From assembly GCF_036898095.1 (NCBI RefSeq), contig NC_090725.1:211876200-211940199 (forward strand): a stretch of DNA of 64,000 nt, written 5' to 3'. This stretch comes from Palaemon carinicauda (Eukaryota; Arthropoda; Malacostraca; Decapoda; Palaemonidae). Positions within the stretch are counted from its first letter, which is position 1. Each line of letters opens with the position of its first letter. The notes under the pieces were generated by a model that made no database searches, was not told the origin of the DNA, and saw only the letters and a program-made list of their open reading frames with translations. Positions 1 through 13,190 of this stretch are shown one piece after another. The position numbers were made by a program, and so were the translations under genes.

Positions 1-41
1 TGGGCCCGGCAGGGGGATCAGCTTGGGCTGTAGCTCCAGGA

Positions 42-725
42 CTAGGGGAAACCAGTTGCTCCGAGGCCACTTGGGATGGGAGCCACTAGGGCTGCTGTCC
101 CTTTGAAGGTTCTCAGTTTGGAGAGGACTTTCACCAGAAGGTTGGGTGGAGGGAACAGGTAAATCTTGGACCATCTGTTCCAGTCCAGGGATATGGCGTC
201 CACTGCTTCCGCTTTGGGGTCCTCGTAAGGGGCCACATATCGAGGAAGTTGCTTGTTGTCGCTTGTCGCGAAGAGATCGATCTGTAGTTCCGGGACTTGA
301 TGAGAGATGAAGGAGAATGATCTTGCGTCTAGAGACCATTCCGACTCTATGGGGCTTGTCCTTGATAGAGCGTCCGCCGTCACATTGCGGAATCCTTGTA
401 GGTGAACTGCAGACAAGTGCCACTTCATGGGTAATAGCACCTGGTTTATGTGGGGCAATCTCGAGCCTTGACGGTTGAGACATCTGACTACTACCGAGCT
501 GTCCAGAGTCAGACGGATGTGTATTGAGGGACGCGGGGATAATTTCTTCAGGGTGAGAAGAACCGCCATGGCCTCCAAGATGTTGATGTGAAACGTCTTG
601 AATAGGGGAGACCATGTTCCTTGAACCTGTCGTTGATGGGAGTGACCCCCCCAACCCTCCAGAGAGGCGTCCGTGTGGATGTTGATCGATGGAGGCGGAG
701 GTTGAAGAGGGATGGATCTTTTCAA
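42..725 (-). pseudogene. DIRS copy A RNase H domain
   Basis: Open frame of 227 residues. It carries the DIRS-type RNase H signatures: INIHTDASLEGWGG at the start (first catalytic Asp), ILEAMAVLLTLKKL (catalytic Glu), LTLDSSVVVRCLNRQG (Asp), and NVTADALSR near residue 115 (last Asp). A tail follows that resembles the C-terminal region of DIRS RNase H, with IDLFATSDNKQLPRYV. RNase H degrades the RNA strand of the RNA:DNA hybrid during reverse transcription. The matching domain of copy C is at 25783-26286. In other DIRS copies the recombinase frame follows; here it falls outside the window. Confidence 0.8.
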
Positions 726-818
726 GTTCCTTGCTTCTGACCACGGTCTTAGAAGTGAGCGAAGCCTGTTCGGTAGGGGTCTCTTGAGATCTGTGCGAGC
801 GATGGATGCGTTTCGTCT

Positions 819-1560
819 TCAGACTCCTGAGGCATGCTTTAGCTGTGCTCGTAGCACTGGGTTTGTCACTGAAGTGAACTGTAGGGAGCCGAGTACTTGC
901 TCCTGCTGTCGTCTTGAAATCCGTTTGGATTTGAGAAGTCTTTTGACAGACCCGGCTATTCCTTTCCTTTTCTTCAGCGAGATGGAAAGGCGGTGTGACT
1001 GAAGATTCCAATGGATTTCTAACCATTGGAACTTTGAGCTGGAGCGAGGCGAGACTTCTTGATGTTTATCTTGAAACCCAGATGTTCCAGGAACTGGGTC
1101 ACTTTGCTGCAAGCTCTCAGACATTGGGATGTGCCAGTAGGCGTCCGCCAGGTCTATTGAGACCATGTAGGCCTTGTGAGGCAGTAGGGCTCTTATTTGT
1201 TGAAGAGTCAGCATCTTGAATTTGTTGTTCGCAATGAACTTGTTGAGGGGGGACAAGTCGAGAATGACTCTGAGCTTGTCTGAGTCCTTCTTGGGAACAC
1301 AAGACAGTCTTCCCTGGAACCTGGTGGACTTTACCCTCTTGATCACCTTCTTGTTCAAGTGTTCTAGGACATATTCTTCCGAGACGGGGGTTGATGGCTG
1401 GAAGAATTGGTTGAAGGTTGGAAGCGGTTGTGTCCAGCTCCAACCTAGTCCCTTCTTGATGATGCTGTGTGCCCAAGGATCGAAGGTCCAGCGATCCTGA
1501 AAATGGCGGAGTCTTCCTCCCACCGGAAGCACTTCATTGCTTCTGGTTTCCCGAGGGTTT
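819..1560 (-). pseudogene. DIRS copy A reverse transcriptase, core deleted
   Basis: The frame 819-1919 overlaps the gag end and then encodes DIRS reverse transcriptase from about 1560 downward: VGGRLRHFQDRWTFDPWAHS, VPKKDSDKLRVILDLSPLNK (fingers), then YMVSIDLADAYWHIP (motif A with its Asp). Just after this, near base 1105, the sequence jumps to the thumb region in another frame. Compared with copies B and C, the PFG and YLDD stretches (roughly 250 bp) are missing. The thumb resumes with KRLLKSKRISRRQQEQVLGS and ends LRAQLKHASGV. Without the YxDD motif this copy cannot make an active polymerase. Confidence 0.8.
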
Positions 1561-3362
1561 GCCACCTCGGCCGCTAGCTCCCTTTCCTCCTCTGCCCCTG
1601 GAGGGACGGTGAGAGGCGTCTCTGCCGGAGCCTCTACCTCTGGGACGAAAGGTAGTGGATTGTCGTTCATAGGCAGGGGTGAAGACCGGTGATTGCGACA
1701 CCACCAGCTGGGGGAGCAACTGAAAGGTCTGTTGTGGCTGTGCAACCACTTGGGGAGTAGCGGGAGCCAGAAACTGGCGTTTTGGTTGACGCTGCTGGGG
1801 CCTTGGTTTCGAAGATTTCCTCTTAGGCTGAGGGCCTTCGTCCTGAGAGGACTTTCTTTTGCAGGACATGCCCCACTTATTGAGAAGGTTCCGATTCTCA
1901 GAGGCAGCTTAGTCCACAATCTCTTTCACCAGAGCTGTCGGGAAGAGATGTTTGCCCCAGATGTTGGAGGAGATTAGTTTCCGGGGTTCGTGTTTTACTG
2001 CCGCGTTGGCAAACACGAATTCTCTGCAGGCTCTCCGGGCCTTGATGAAGCTATATAAGTCCTTCATCACGGTTACTAGGTGGGTCTTCGCGAGAACCAT
2101 ATACAAGTCTGGGACCCTAATGTCCCTAGCCATGACTTCCAGCTGAATTTGATGGGACAGGGAGGCAGCTAGCCTCTCCTTGGTCTCCTGCTCCCGACGA
2201 AGAAGGTGGTCGTTCAGCTTTGGAAGATCTTTGTTAAACTGACGACCAGCCTCGTCAGGTTCCAGTTTCCCGACCGTGAAGGTAAACTGGATATCTTTCC
2301 AGAATCTGTCGTCGGGGGGAAGGGCGAGGGAGAGAGGCCTACACTCCTCCAGGGTAGGGCAGGGCTTTCCTTCCTCCACCACCTTCATGACCGCATGAAA
2401 GGCCTTTTCCACGAAGGGAAAGGTCGCAGTAGAGGGAGCAAGAAAGGACGGGTGTTTCTTGCTCAATGCCGGCATCTTAGAGTTGATAAAACCTCGGCTC
2501 TTGAGACATTCTGCTAGCATGGCTTGGGCTTTCGAGTGATCGAACACGATCACTTCTTTGGGTTCGGGTAAGCCTCAAAGCTGGGGAAGAATTCCACTTC
2601 TTCCAAGAGGATGGACCCAAGCTTGTCGTTAATAAAAATCTTGCTAGTTGTAATTGGCATATGCTCGGCGTACCTCCAGGGGTTAGACTCCGAGCAGGGA
2701 GGAAGGTCCTTAACCGAGATCTTCTTCGGTTCCTTCCAACCCATAAGATGAACTTTGAGCTCCTCTTGGTTCTTACGGAGCTTTTTGTCCATCAGTACCA
2801 CCAATACCCGGATGGCATCTTCGGTGGCGGGCAGCAGGGGTTGCGAGGCGGCGGAGGTAGAGGGGACTGGCTCCTCGACCACAACAGGGGTTACCGGAGG
2901 TGTTTGGCCGACCTCGCCCTCCGAATCAGGGAACTCCACCTGATCCTCTTCTTCCTCCAGATCCTCACCCATGAGGGTCCTCTCGGTGTTGTAGGACACT
3001 TCCGACATCTTTTCAACCACTAGTTGAACGCAGGGAATCTGATCCTGGAGAATCACAGAATCCAATAATGTTTTTGGGAAAAGTAGGGCCCTCATCTTTT
3101 CATTGGGGAGATAAGGCCCGTTGGTGTTCTTTTGGAAACCGCGCACCCACTTGCGCAGTTTCTCTCGAGCGTTGTCCCTGGCCTCCGCGGACGGAGGGTT
3201 ATCGAATGCCTCATCAAGAGGGCCTTTGCAGATTGAACAGGGCTGCGGATCCCAGTACTTGAGATTCCCCTTCTTTGCTGCACAGGGGGCGTGGGTCCGG
3301 CACGCCTTATGCCTGTAGAAGTCCGGGCGGCGAACTCCGCAGAAGGAGCTCTCATACTTCAC
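1534..3362 (-). pseudogene. DIRS copy A gag-like ORF, frameshifted
   Basis: Three overlapping frames make one gag-like reading: 2550-3362, 1909-2553 and 1534-1869. The N-terminus has a cysteine cluster (CRTHAPC, then CSIC about 20 residues on) that may bind zinc. The middle has an acidic, Pro-rich linker and the conserved block DLPPCSESNPWRYAEHMP, which also occurs in copy C. The C-terminus is basic and Arg/Gly-rich (GRGSGRDASHRPSRGRGGKG), as expected of a nucleic-acid-binding tail. It overlaps the reverse-transcriptase frame, as DIRS ORFs commonly do. The frame changes at about 2552 and 1870; the first sits beside a short deletion relative to copy C. No ATG is evident at the start, so the true initiation site is unclear. 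Confidence 0.7.
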
Positions 3363-5799
3363 TTACTCCTCCTGTAAAAGAAAGAGACCATGAGTACATG
3401 GAAGACATAGTTATGGCTTACATTACTCTTAAGATTTAAGACTGACTTATATCTGTAAGATTGGTTTTATGTGAGCTCAGGATAGGTGAGCTAAAAAGGA
3501 AGTAGGAAGACACATACTTGTGAGTCCCGTCCAGCCGGTTACCGTGACCTTTTCTGCAGTCAATTCCTTAAGACCTGAAGGTTCTAAAGGAGGGAAGAGC
3601 ATCCTTATGGATGAGCCAAGCTTAGGCTTCCTTATTAAGGGATTGTCTACAGAATGGAGAGGATCTGAAATCATTCAGAACCTAGGGAAAGAGAGGGAGA
3701 AAATAGGATAAACCCCCTTTTATTTGGGTAGGTCCCGGCAAGAGACTGCACTGAGAAGTACAGAGTATGCTAGGAATATTATACTGTACAACCGTACACC
3801 ATAGCCACTGTTTTTAAGGTATGAAATACCAAAGAAAGAGCGGTCAGGCTATCCGGCTGCATCAGATCGACTGCCGGCGCGGGGCCGGCAGCCGGGGGGA
3901 GGGGTGCTTGTCCATTAAAGCCCAGGGGCGGCACCGGCAGACCGGCAGCAAGCCGGAGGCCGGTCCGGCGAGGTGAATCCATCTAAGGCCATGCACTGAG
4001 CAGCAGAGAGATAGGAGACACAGAGGAAGGCGATCGCCGGCAGGATAGCTGCCTCCGACAGCCGGCAGGCTGTCGGCGCTGGTAAACCTTAGCTGGCTGC
4101 ATAGGATGGAGGGGAGGGTTACCTGAGATGTCGGCAGCAGCGGCGGCCCCCGGCAGCCTGTCGCCCTAGGTAATCCTTAGATAGTAACATCCTATGAAGT
4201 AGGAAGGTTACCTGAGGTGTCGGCGGGTAGCACCGGCAAGCGGAGGCGGCAGTGGACCGGCACCATGATAGGAGAGAGATAGGTAAGGAGGGAAGGTAAG
4301 GAAGGGTAATACCCGATACCCGACCGACTTCCCTCCGGAAGGAGTGCTCTCATGATAGGAGGGGATACGCCTATCATTCGGCGGCAGGGAGCCGGCAGAT
4401 GGCTGGATGCCTGTGGTAATCCAAGGGAGGATCAGAGGACACTCAAAGAGGGATCTTCCGCTGGCACTACCCCATAGTTCGACTATGAAGGGGAAGTGTA
4501 GCAGAGCGGCCAACCAAGCAGAAGTGCACAGCCGAACCTACAACTCTCCCCAGGAGAAGAGTTGTAGGACAGCGGACAAGAGTGTGAAGGCAAGCCAACA
4601 CAAAGGGATAGAGTGGGGAGGGGGTTAGGGGTCTTTTGAGGGAGCAGAAGGGGACACAACCCTAAAACTCCCAAGGAGTGGGGGGAATCTGTTAGGTGCT
4701 AGACTGCCCAGGCAGGAGAGAAATGCTCTCCAACCTAGGGAAGGTTAGCTCAGATCAGGTACAGCGCTGGTGTACTGTCCTAAACTATAATAAAACTGAA
4801 TCCCCCAAGGCCTAACCTAAACCAGGAGAACCTCCTCCTAGATTAGGGAGGGCTGGGAAAGACACATCGCTAGGCCACAGGGAGGAAGGGACGTGTCCCA
4901 ACCAAGTACAGTATAGTCTAGGGGGAAAGGCAGAGCCCTTCCACCTTCAATCTCAGTCAATACCCTAGGGGAAAGGCGTTCCCCTAAGGTGGACTGGGAT
5001 GAACGATAGGTACTCTGGGGTTCTGTCCGAGGTCCCTCCATATACTATGGTAGGGAAGAGGGAAGAACGATCTAGCCTAACCTACCCGAAAACTATTCCG
5101 GGTAAGGGGGCTAAGATATAGCAAAGCTACCTAGAGGGAGGTTACCCGTAGGTAACAGGGGAAATAAGGAAGCATACAAGGGCCCCAACGTTGGGTTAGG
5201 GGAGTGTGACATGGATGGACCAGGCACGGTCCCTTGTATGGTCCCTAGAAGGCGAAAGTACATGTGCAACACTGAATCTTGTATGTTTAAAATGCCTATA
5301 TCTTCATTTACATTAACACTAGGAACTCTTATTATATCATGCAAAAGTAAACATGAACACTAGGCTTCAGCCTAAGGTAGGCTAGTAGGCTAGCATGGGG
5401 TCGGCTAACTAAGAACGCCGAAGAATACCATCGGCATAATATAACTAAATCCTAGTAATGAAGACTAAATAATCAATGATATTAAATAGTTATAAGACCG
5501 GGAGGGCTGTTCTGGCTAACTAAATAAAGCATGCGAGGCGAACAGCGGCGTCGTAAAATGGCGCCTCCGGTCAAGGCACAGCTCTGCCACAAAACACAAG
5601 ATTTAAGGGTGAAAAATCGTTACTTTACGGCCAGAGCTTATTTAAACAATACAAGAACCTGGTACTCAACTTTCCAGAAGAAGGCGAGGCCGAAGGTTGC
5701 GACATGACGAAGGATGCAAGGGATAAAGCGAGATCACTGGGAAAAACCAACCGTTGTAGAAAGCTACAGGGAGAGGAATGAGGGCGGACGTGACGTCAC

Positions 5800-5800
<1 letters not shown>
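3363..5800 (-). other. DIRS copy A leader, no gene seen
   Basis: Non-coding leader between the left terminal repeat and gag. Several short open frames occur here, but none matches a protein I recognise or is conserved in the other copies. Bases 3860-4250 are very GC-rich, with many CCGGC/GCCGG words, unlike the AT-rich surroundings. A 17-base block AAAATGGCGCCTCCGGT at 5555-5571 recurs exactly in the copy C leader at 31198-31214. A consensus 3' splice site borders gag (see 3371-3395). Confidence 0.6.
3371..3395 (-). promoter_or_regulatory. candidate 3' splice acceptor before DIRS gag (copy A)
   Basis: On the minus strand a pyrimidine-rich run (CTCTTTCTTTTACAG) ends at 3372, nine bases before the gag frame begins. 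The same arrangement occurs in copy B (ending at 9066) and copy C (ending at 29380). This suggests the 2.5-kb leader may be removed as an intron to bring gag near the cap. The donor was not identified. Confidence 0.45.
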
Positions 5801-6514
<714 letters not shown>

Positions 6515-6516
<2 letters not shown>

Positions 6517-6790
6517 GCTCAAACCATGTCGTCCTGATGGAAGATCCTAATTATAAGCTTCTATTTAGGATATATCTGCGAGTGATATACCAGAGAAATT
6601 ATACCTGAGAGGTATCAACAGAGGTCTGACCTCTGGAGTGAATATCCCAAGAGATATCGTGTATAAATCAGGGACGTGTTAATAACAAACCATGTCTATC
6701 CTTTCCCGAATAGAGATAACCTTGTCTTGAAGGATAAGGGTAGGGAAAAGGACACAGGCAAGTGAGCTGTCACAGCTCCCAATCTCAATG
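6515..6790 (+). repeat. left terminal repeat of DIRS copy B
   Basis: Begins GGGCTCAAACCATGTCGTCCTGATGGAAG in plus orientation and continues with a diverged version of the copy C terminus (blocks around the TATC...AGGGACGT and CCCGAATAGAG words). The inner edge is estimated. Confidence 0.7.
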
Positions 6791-7832
6791 TCCTATAACT
6801 AACACATTTCCTGTTGATCCATTCCGCTTCGCAGCGCCATCTTTGCCGTTCTCTTGTAGAGTTTCTGCTAGTTTTCTTAGCTTTTTGATTGTTTTTATCA
6901 TGGATGCTTCAACTTCATACTCATCGACTAAGTTGAGTATCCACCCTTTTCGTATGTTGGAGAATTTCGCGTCTCCACTTAGTTTTCTTTAATTATGTTG
7001 AATGCTTTAATTGTTCTGAAGCCGACAGGCTTTCGGTGCCATGTATCATGTCGTCAAACACTCAGGAATCTTCTTTTTATTTAGTCATTTACTTTAGGAA
7101 TGTGTTATTTTACTATTCTAAAGTGTGGTATGTATATGGTATTCCCAATCCTTCTTTGGTGTTCTTTTGTATTTTTTATCAGCATTGGCTTAGGCTAGCC
7201 TACCCTAGCCAGCGGCCATACCTGGTAAATGTTCACTAGTGCACCACTCCCTTTTTTCACCAAACCTTACAGGCTGGGCGAGGCCGTCTATCCTCCCACG
7301 CCATCGATTCGTCACTGCAGGGAGCTGCGGTCGTAAGAGTCCTTTTGGGAGTTGGATAGTGTTTTCAGTTACCCTAGGGTGACTGCTTTTCACTTTCCAC
7401 TTAGCCTTTATATTTGGCGAGGCGGCACAGGTCTTGGGATCCTGTTCCCTATGTCTACTTATGTTTACCCATTAGAACATCTTACCCTAGTTCTGATGCT
7501 GACTAGTAGACCTCCTTGTGTCGCCTTAACCATCATTAGGCTTCTCTCCTAGTCTTTGGTAGGCTATGCCTGGTTGTGAGTGCTTGTCCTCTGTGCCCTA
7601 TTACAGCAACCCCTCAGGGACACTATTGTTGTTCCATGTTGCTGTTGGGCCTCCCTGCTATACCACCTCACCCCCCTCCTTCCCCTTTCCTTGTGCCTGT
7701 TAGTGTGCCTACTTGTAGACTATCTTTTCTTGCCTAGGTATATGAGCTTTTCTCCTTCCCTGGTTGAAATCTCTCTTCCTTGGATGTTTCTCTGCCCCTT
7801 CGCCTTCCTAGTTAGGCCATAACATGACTATA

Positions 7833-8060
7833 CCAGAACTATGTTCCTCTTGTCTAGTCATCTCACCCTAGCTTTTAAGCTTTCCCTCACCCGCTAAGAG
7901 GTTAGGCTTGCCTACACAGTTCTCTCATGGTTTAACCCTATCTAGGCCAGAACTACATTCCTCTTGTCTAGACCTCTTACCCTAGCTTTTAAGCTTCCTC
8001 TCACCCGCTAGGAGGCTAGCCTTGCCTACATAGTTCTACCATGGCCTAACCCTATCTAGG
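7833..8060 (+). repeat. tandem duplication, 114-bp period
   Basis: Two imperfect copies starting CCAGAACTA at 7833 and 7947. Each contains TTCCTCTTGTCTAG, CCCTAGCTTTTAAGC and CCTAACCCTATCTAGG-like words. It lies in the DIRS copy B leader. Confidence 0.8.
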
Positions 8061-8153
8061 CACAGAGTTGGTACCCCTTGGGTCACTCCTCTGCCGCCTT
8101 GGCAGTGCTTGTCCTATGTCTGCAGCCTCTCTTCCTGTGCTATATTCCTCTTG

Positions 8154-8300
8154 CTATGGAGTCTTGACTCCCTTGCCTGGTTAGCCTATCTAGGCAGAGG
8201 TGCCACCTTCTGTCTCTGCTTCCTGTCTTGTCAGCTTGAGATATCCCTCTACCTATGGAGTCTTGACTCTCTTGCCGGGTCAGTCATGTCAGCTTGAGTT
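8154..8300 (+). repeat. partial tandem duplication, 99-bp period
   Basis: CTATGGAGTCTTGACTC occurs at 8154 and 8253, with shared flanks including GTCAGCTTGAG. It lies in the DIRS copy B leader. Confidence 0.65.
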
Positions 8301-9039
8301 CTTCTAGCACTGGCTGTGTGTTGGCTTTGAGTCACCCCCTCTGCTGCCTCAGCTGCAGCCTTAGACTAGTCATCTGCTCTTTATTACCACATCTGAGGAA
8401 CATTGTCCGATGGAGTTGGTCGATAGGATCCTGCCTGGTTGTCAGGACACCCTTTGAATTTTTAATTCTTAGCATCCTGGCCGTCTTGTACGGCTCTCAT
8501 TATCTTATGGGCTGCACACTCACTTTGTGTAAATTAATGATAATGATCAGGTTCTGGCTGGTTCTCTTATTATCTGCCTTTCTCTCCTGTACTTCCCGCG
8601 AGTGTGGACCCTTCCCTTGGGATTGTCCACTCTCCCCATGTTGACTTTACAATGCATCTGCCGCCTTGTATCGACATGCCTGGGGTATTAACAGGTCATT
8701 CTTTTCTGGGTACTAGAAATAGTTGCCGCCTCCCAGCTGCTGCCGCCTCAGGGGCAGCTGTTGCTGGTCTAGGCGGTACGATGACTGAACTTGCCTTCTT
8801 AAGCTGTTCTAATAGACCTACTCTGGAGGTTCTGGTGTTCCTTTGATGTAATCCTTTCTTCCTTCCTACAACACCGTCATTATGTTCTGCTTCATAAATC
8901 ATTCCAGATTTCTGAGCTATTTAGCGTGTGTTCTATTATATTTTAGATTTAGCCATTCTTTAGGTGTAGGATTAGTTAAGATAGTATACATAAATTTTTT
9001 TTCCTAATTCTAGGAAGATATATTTTAATGATGTCCAGT

Positions 9040-9066
9040 ACTCATTTACTCTTCTTACCTTTACAG
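9040..9066 (+). promoter_or_regulatory. candidate 3' splice acceptor before DIRS gag (copy B)
   Basis: CTCTTCTTACCTTTACAG ends at 9066, 12 bases before the gag ATG at 9079. Its position and form match copies A and C. Splicing itself is inferred. Confidence 0.45.
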
Positions 9067-9078
9067 GTCGCTGATGAC

Positions 9079-10988
9079 ATGGAGTGTTCTACCATCACCT
9101 GTACCAGGCGGGTCAAGTTACCCTATGGCCACAAGACCTGCCGAAAACATGGACGTGCCATGTTTCCAAGGGATCCACTGCAATCTGGAACCCTACTGAC
9201 CACAAGGTTTGCATGGATCTCCTTCAAACCGGCTTCTATGCCATTGACGTATCCTTGGACGTCTGAGATCAAAGTCTGAAGATGCTCTGACACTGGGTAA
9301 GATGTTTCCAGATGAGCTCTCAACAAAGTGCCCCTTATCTTCCTTCTCTGGAACTGAAGAACCTACTCTTTCCTAAGGCTGAGGTGTCCTCCATTTTTGG
9401 TTACCAGTTACCAACGGTCCAACTCCCACCGGTACCTGCAGATCATGCAGATGATGAAGTCCGAGACATTCTGCAAGTCATGAGCCTGGACATGGACGAT
9501 ATGTCTACTAATTCTTCTGTTTCATCAGAGAAGGAAAGGATCCTGCTGACAACGGAAGCCTCAGAAGAATCATTGGATTTACATCAGGTGAGTGCAGCTC
9601 CCAATGCCTCTCTAATTTCTACCCAAGCCCCAGCTTCCTCTTCCACCCCGGTTTCGATATTAGACAAACCTTCGCTACCCAGTAATTTAGAACTAATGGT
9701 GCCCATAAAAGCTTTCATGGAAAACTTAACCGCCAAATATGAACTTTCTCCAGGAGATCTAACAGCGAGGATAGAAGCGTTACAACAGGCACCTGCTTCT
9801 AAGGCTCCCCCCAGCTTTGAGCCTACCAGAATGCACAGTTAAGAACCCTTCCTTGGCGCTATACTGAGAATATGGCTTTAACCGAAGGGTTCCTTCATAT
9901 TGGGGATAGTTTGGGTTCGAAGCCAGTTTCGGACTTGGAATTCTTTCCATCGATCGATAGCTATCCTTACTGTTACGTAAGGCTTAATTCGGATGCGTGC
10001 TTTAGGGATGATACGATCCCTAAGGAAACAATCATTCTGGATCATGGCAAGGCTTAATCCTTTTTGATTAGGGAGTTAAAGATGGCTGAATTCACTAATA
10101 TCCAACTTTCTGCCTTTGGCAGGATACAGAGATACTGTCTTCCCTTTTACCTATAAAAGCTTAAAGGCTGTATTGAAAGCAGTAAGGGAGAACAGGAGAA
10201 CAGACCCTTTCAATCGCTAGAGGAATGTAAATCGGTCTCTTAAGCCCTTCCTTACGATTCAAACAATTGAGAGGACGTCCAACATACATTCACTGCTGGA
10301 AAACTAGATAAAGAGTTTAATGAAAAACTGCCTAAGATTCTCGAATCCCTATTGAAGGGAGAACTTGAAGCTACAGAGAGACTTTCTGCCTCTTTATCCT
10401 TCTAATCTTATCTAGAGATGCTTATTGGAAACTACTACAAATCTGATCTCTTCCCTGTCTTAGCTAAAACTCACCTAATCATATTTCATAGGGATCTCCA
10501 TGCTTTTGTCCTAGCCAGGAGAGCATGTAGAGAACACGTCCTAGCCGCTGCTACGATCACATATGAACCCAGAAAACTGATTGACTCCAACATTTGGGAG
10601 AAGGATCTCTTCCCGGAGAAGCTGGTTAAAAAAGTCATGGACAAAGCAGCTCAGGAGATTAAGAGCCTTATTGACTAGTGGGGTTTTTCCTCTGAACGAA
10701 AATTTGCCCCCAATGAAGGACTTCAACCCAAGGGCAAGAAACTCAGATGTCATTTCAAAGGAAGGAAATCCTTTCCTCAGTTGCCGCCATTCTTTAGACT
10801 GTGTACACTGTCCCCAGAAGTACGTTTCACAGTCTTCTGCCTTCAACCCGGTGTATGAGAGTGCTTTCACCACGTATTACCTTGCCAAAGCTCATAGGAA
10901 GGGCTCAGGGGAAGGTCTAGAAGAGGTGGTCGAACTAGAGGCCGAAAGTAGAGACAAGATGTCTAAAGTTGCAGGTCTTTTGCAATAA
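9079..10988 (+). pseudogene. DIRS copy B gag-like ORF, broken
   Basis: The gag-like reading begins at ATG 9079 (MECSTITCTRRVKLPYGHKT), with a cysteine cluster like the other copies. It continues in pieces: 9312-9842 (LPSLELKNLLFPK, then an acidic, Ser-rich linker), 9872-10057 (GFLHIGDSLGSKPVSDLEFF), 10418-10678 (HLIIFHRDLHAFVLARRACR and YEPRKLIDSNIWEKDLFPEK) and a basic C-terminal piece to 10988. The blocks align with copies A and C. At least four frame changes or stops separate the pieces. Presumed role: coat of the cytoplasmic retrotransposon particle. Confidence 0.7.
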
Positions 10989-11940
10989 CAAGGAGGAGCT
11001 TCCGTTAGGAGGACAACTTCACCTGTTCAGGGATCAATGGGAGTTCGATCCCTGGGCTCACAGCATAGTCTCAAAAGGGCTAGGCTGGAAATGGAGACAG
11101 AAACCACCCCAGTTCAAGAGGTTCTTTCAGCCCACAACCCCCTTTTTGGAAGATTTCATTCAGGACTTTCTCTGGAAGGGAGTCATCCGTTGCACAAAAT
11201 CCATGAACTTTCAAGGGCAGCTATTCTACATGCCCAAGAAAGATTAAAACACTTTTCGAACTATCCTGGACTTGTCCCCACTAAACAAATTCATTCTGAA
11301 CGACAAGTTCCAGATGCTGACTATCTTGCAAATACAGACCCGACTACCCCAGGGGGCCTACACCGTCTCCATAGATCTTACCGACGCCTATTGGCATCTT
11401 CCGATAGATCGGCGCTTCTCCCCCTACCTTGGTTTCAGACTGGCAAGAAAGGCCTACATATTCAAAGCTATGCCCTTCGGGCTCATTATAGCACCAAGGA
11501 TTTTCACAAAACTAGTCGAGGCCATCGTCCAACAACTTCGGAACAGAGGCCTTCAGGCGATGTTTTACCTGGACGACTGGTTAGTCTGGGCTACAACAAA
11601 GTTGGAATGCCTTCAAACAGCCCAAGAAGTCGTGAACTTCCTACAATCTCTGGGCTTCCAAATCCACCTCGAGAAGTCCAGGCTATCTCCAGCTCGGAAA
11701 TTCCAGTGGCTAGGACTTCACTGGAACCTACAGTCACACACCCTCTCTCTACCACGAGGCAAGAGAAAGGAAATCACAAACTCGGTCAGGTGCCTACTTC
11801 GTTCAAAAGTACTCACCAGACGACAACAAGAAAGGGTCTTGGGGTCGTTAAGAGTTTGCTGCCGTGACGGACCCAATCCTGAAAGCAAGGCTCAAGGATG
11901 CCAACAGAGTCTGGAGAAGAAAGGCATCTAATGCTCAGAG
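10969..11940 (+). pseudogene. DIRS copy B reverse transcriptase
   Basis: Best preserved polymerase of the three copies. It is read from 10969-11247 (LPLGGQLHLFRDQWEFDPWA) and then 11272-11931 after a frameshift near 11247. The second piece has YTVSIDLTDAYWHLPI (motif A), KAMPFGLIIAPRIFTKL, MFYLDDWLVWATTK (YLDD catalytic pair), the primer-grip-like FQWLGLHWNLQSH and RQQERVLGSL. The YLDD motif is intact, but the frame breaks again at about 11860, where the thumb passes to the next frame (DPILKARLKDANRVWRR). Confidence 0.8.
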
Positions 11941-12892
11941 AGATCTTCCCTACAAAACCCATGCCTTACTACGGAAGCAGCTCAGGCCGTGGTTCACTGC
12001 CAAGAGTCTATCGAACGACGTCCCTCTTCAGTACCCTCCTCCTTCCGTGCTTAGTCATCAGCCCTCTTCTATTTCTATGGACTTCTGTATTTCATTTTTT
12101 ATTTCACTATACGATGAAGGTCTAGCCTCTACGAATATTGCCTCATGTAAGTCGGCACTAACTAGACTGATCGCGTATGCTTTTGATATCGAACTTAATA
12201 GCGAGCTATTCAATAAGATCCCAAAGGTTTGTGCTAAACTGAAATCTAATGCTCCTCCCAAGGCTATTTTATGGTTGTTGGATAAAGTCTTGCACTTTGC
12301 CTCTTCCATAGATAATGCCTCTGCCTCTCTGAGGGATCTTACTCAAAAATTTATCTTTTTGCTTGCTATCGCTTCTGGTGCTAGAGTCAGGAAGATTGTG
12401 GCCCTTTCAAGGGATGATGGCCACATTGAATTCTCAGATTCGGGAGAGGTAAACCTTAATCCAGATCTTGCATTCTTGGCGAAAAACGAACTTCCCATGA
12501 AATGCTTGGGGCCCTGAAAAACTGTTCAACTACAAGAGGACCCTTCTCTATGCCCCATGGAGAGCCTTAAAGCCTACCTATCCAAGAGCAGGGGTTTAAA
12601 GGCAGTCAACTTTTTAAAGGAGAGTCGATAGAATCTAACCTTTCTATGAAATAGCTAAGGTCCAAACTCACCTACGTCATCAGAGGGACTCACCCAGAAA
12701 GTATTCCAGCGGGTCATGACCCTAGAAAAGTTGTCCCTTCCTTAAATGTTTTCCAATCAATGTCCTTTGCTGAGTTACAAGCTTACACAAGATGGAAATA
12801 TTCAAGAGTTCTTCAAACATTACCTACGTCAGTTGGAAGAGATTATACACTCTATGGTGGCTGTTGGTACTGTAGTCAAACCAGCTTCATAA
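11864..12892 (+). pseudogene. DIRS copy B thumb fused to tyrosine recombinase
   Basis: The 217-residue frame 11864-12517 starts with the end of the reverse transcriptase (PILKARLKDANRVWRR ... LRPWF) and near residue 65 changes to tyrosine-recombinase sequence (MDFCISFFISLYDEGLAS). The RNase H domain and recombinase N-terminus seen in copy C are deleted at the join. Downstream is the first catalytic Arg (SGARVRKIVAL). After a break at 12517 come the GHDPR (His-x-x-Arg) region near 12713, and in another frame KHY, with the candidate nucleophilic Tyr near 12820, ending at TAA 12890-12892. The recombinase integrates the circular DNA; frameshifts make this copy inactive. Confidence 0.75.
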
Positions 12893-12959
12893 GTGTTGTG
12901 CACGGACTCGTTTGGACTGGAGACTTGGGACTTCTCAGTCTACATTGTGCAAGGGGATT

Positions 12960-13190
<231 letters not shown>

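Larger units (their letters stand above)
6791..9052 (+). other. DIRS copy B leader
   Basis: No conserved coding frame is seen. The leader contains CGCCATCTTTGCC near 6835, similar to the GGCGCCATTTT words in the leaders of copies A and C, and two tandem duplications (7833-8060 and 8154-8300). It ends at a consensus 3' splice site at 9066. Confidence 0.55.

Noticed and set aside
712..1500. Plus-strand frames across 712-3318
   Set aside because: They are antisense shadows of the minus-strand DIRS gag and polymerase.
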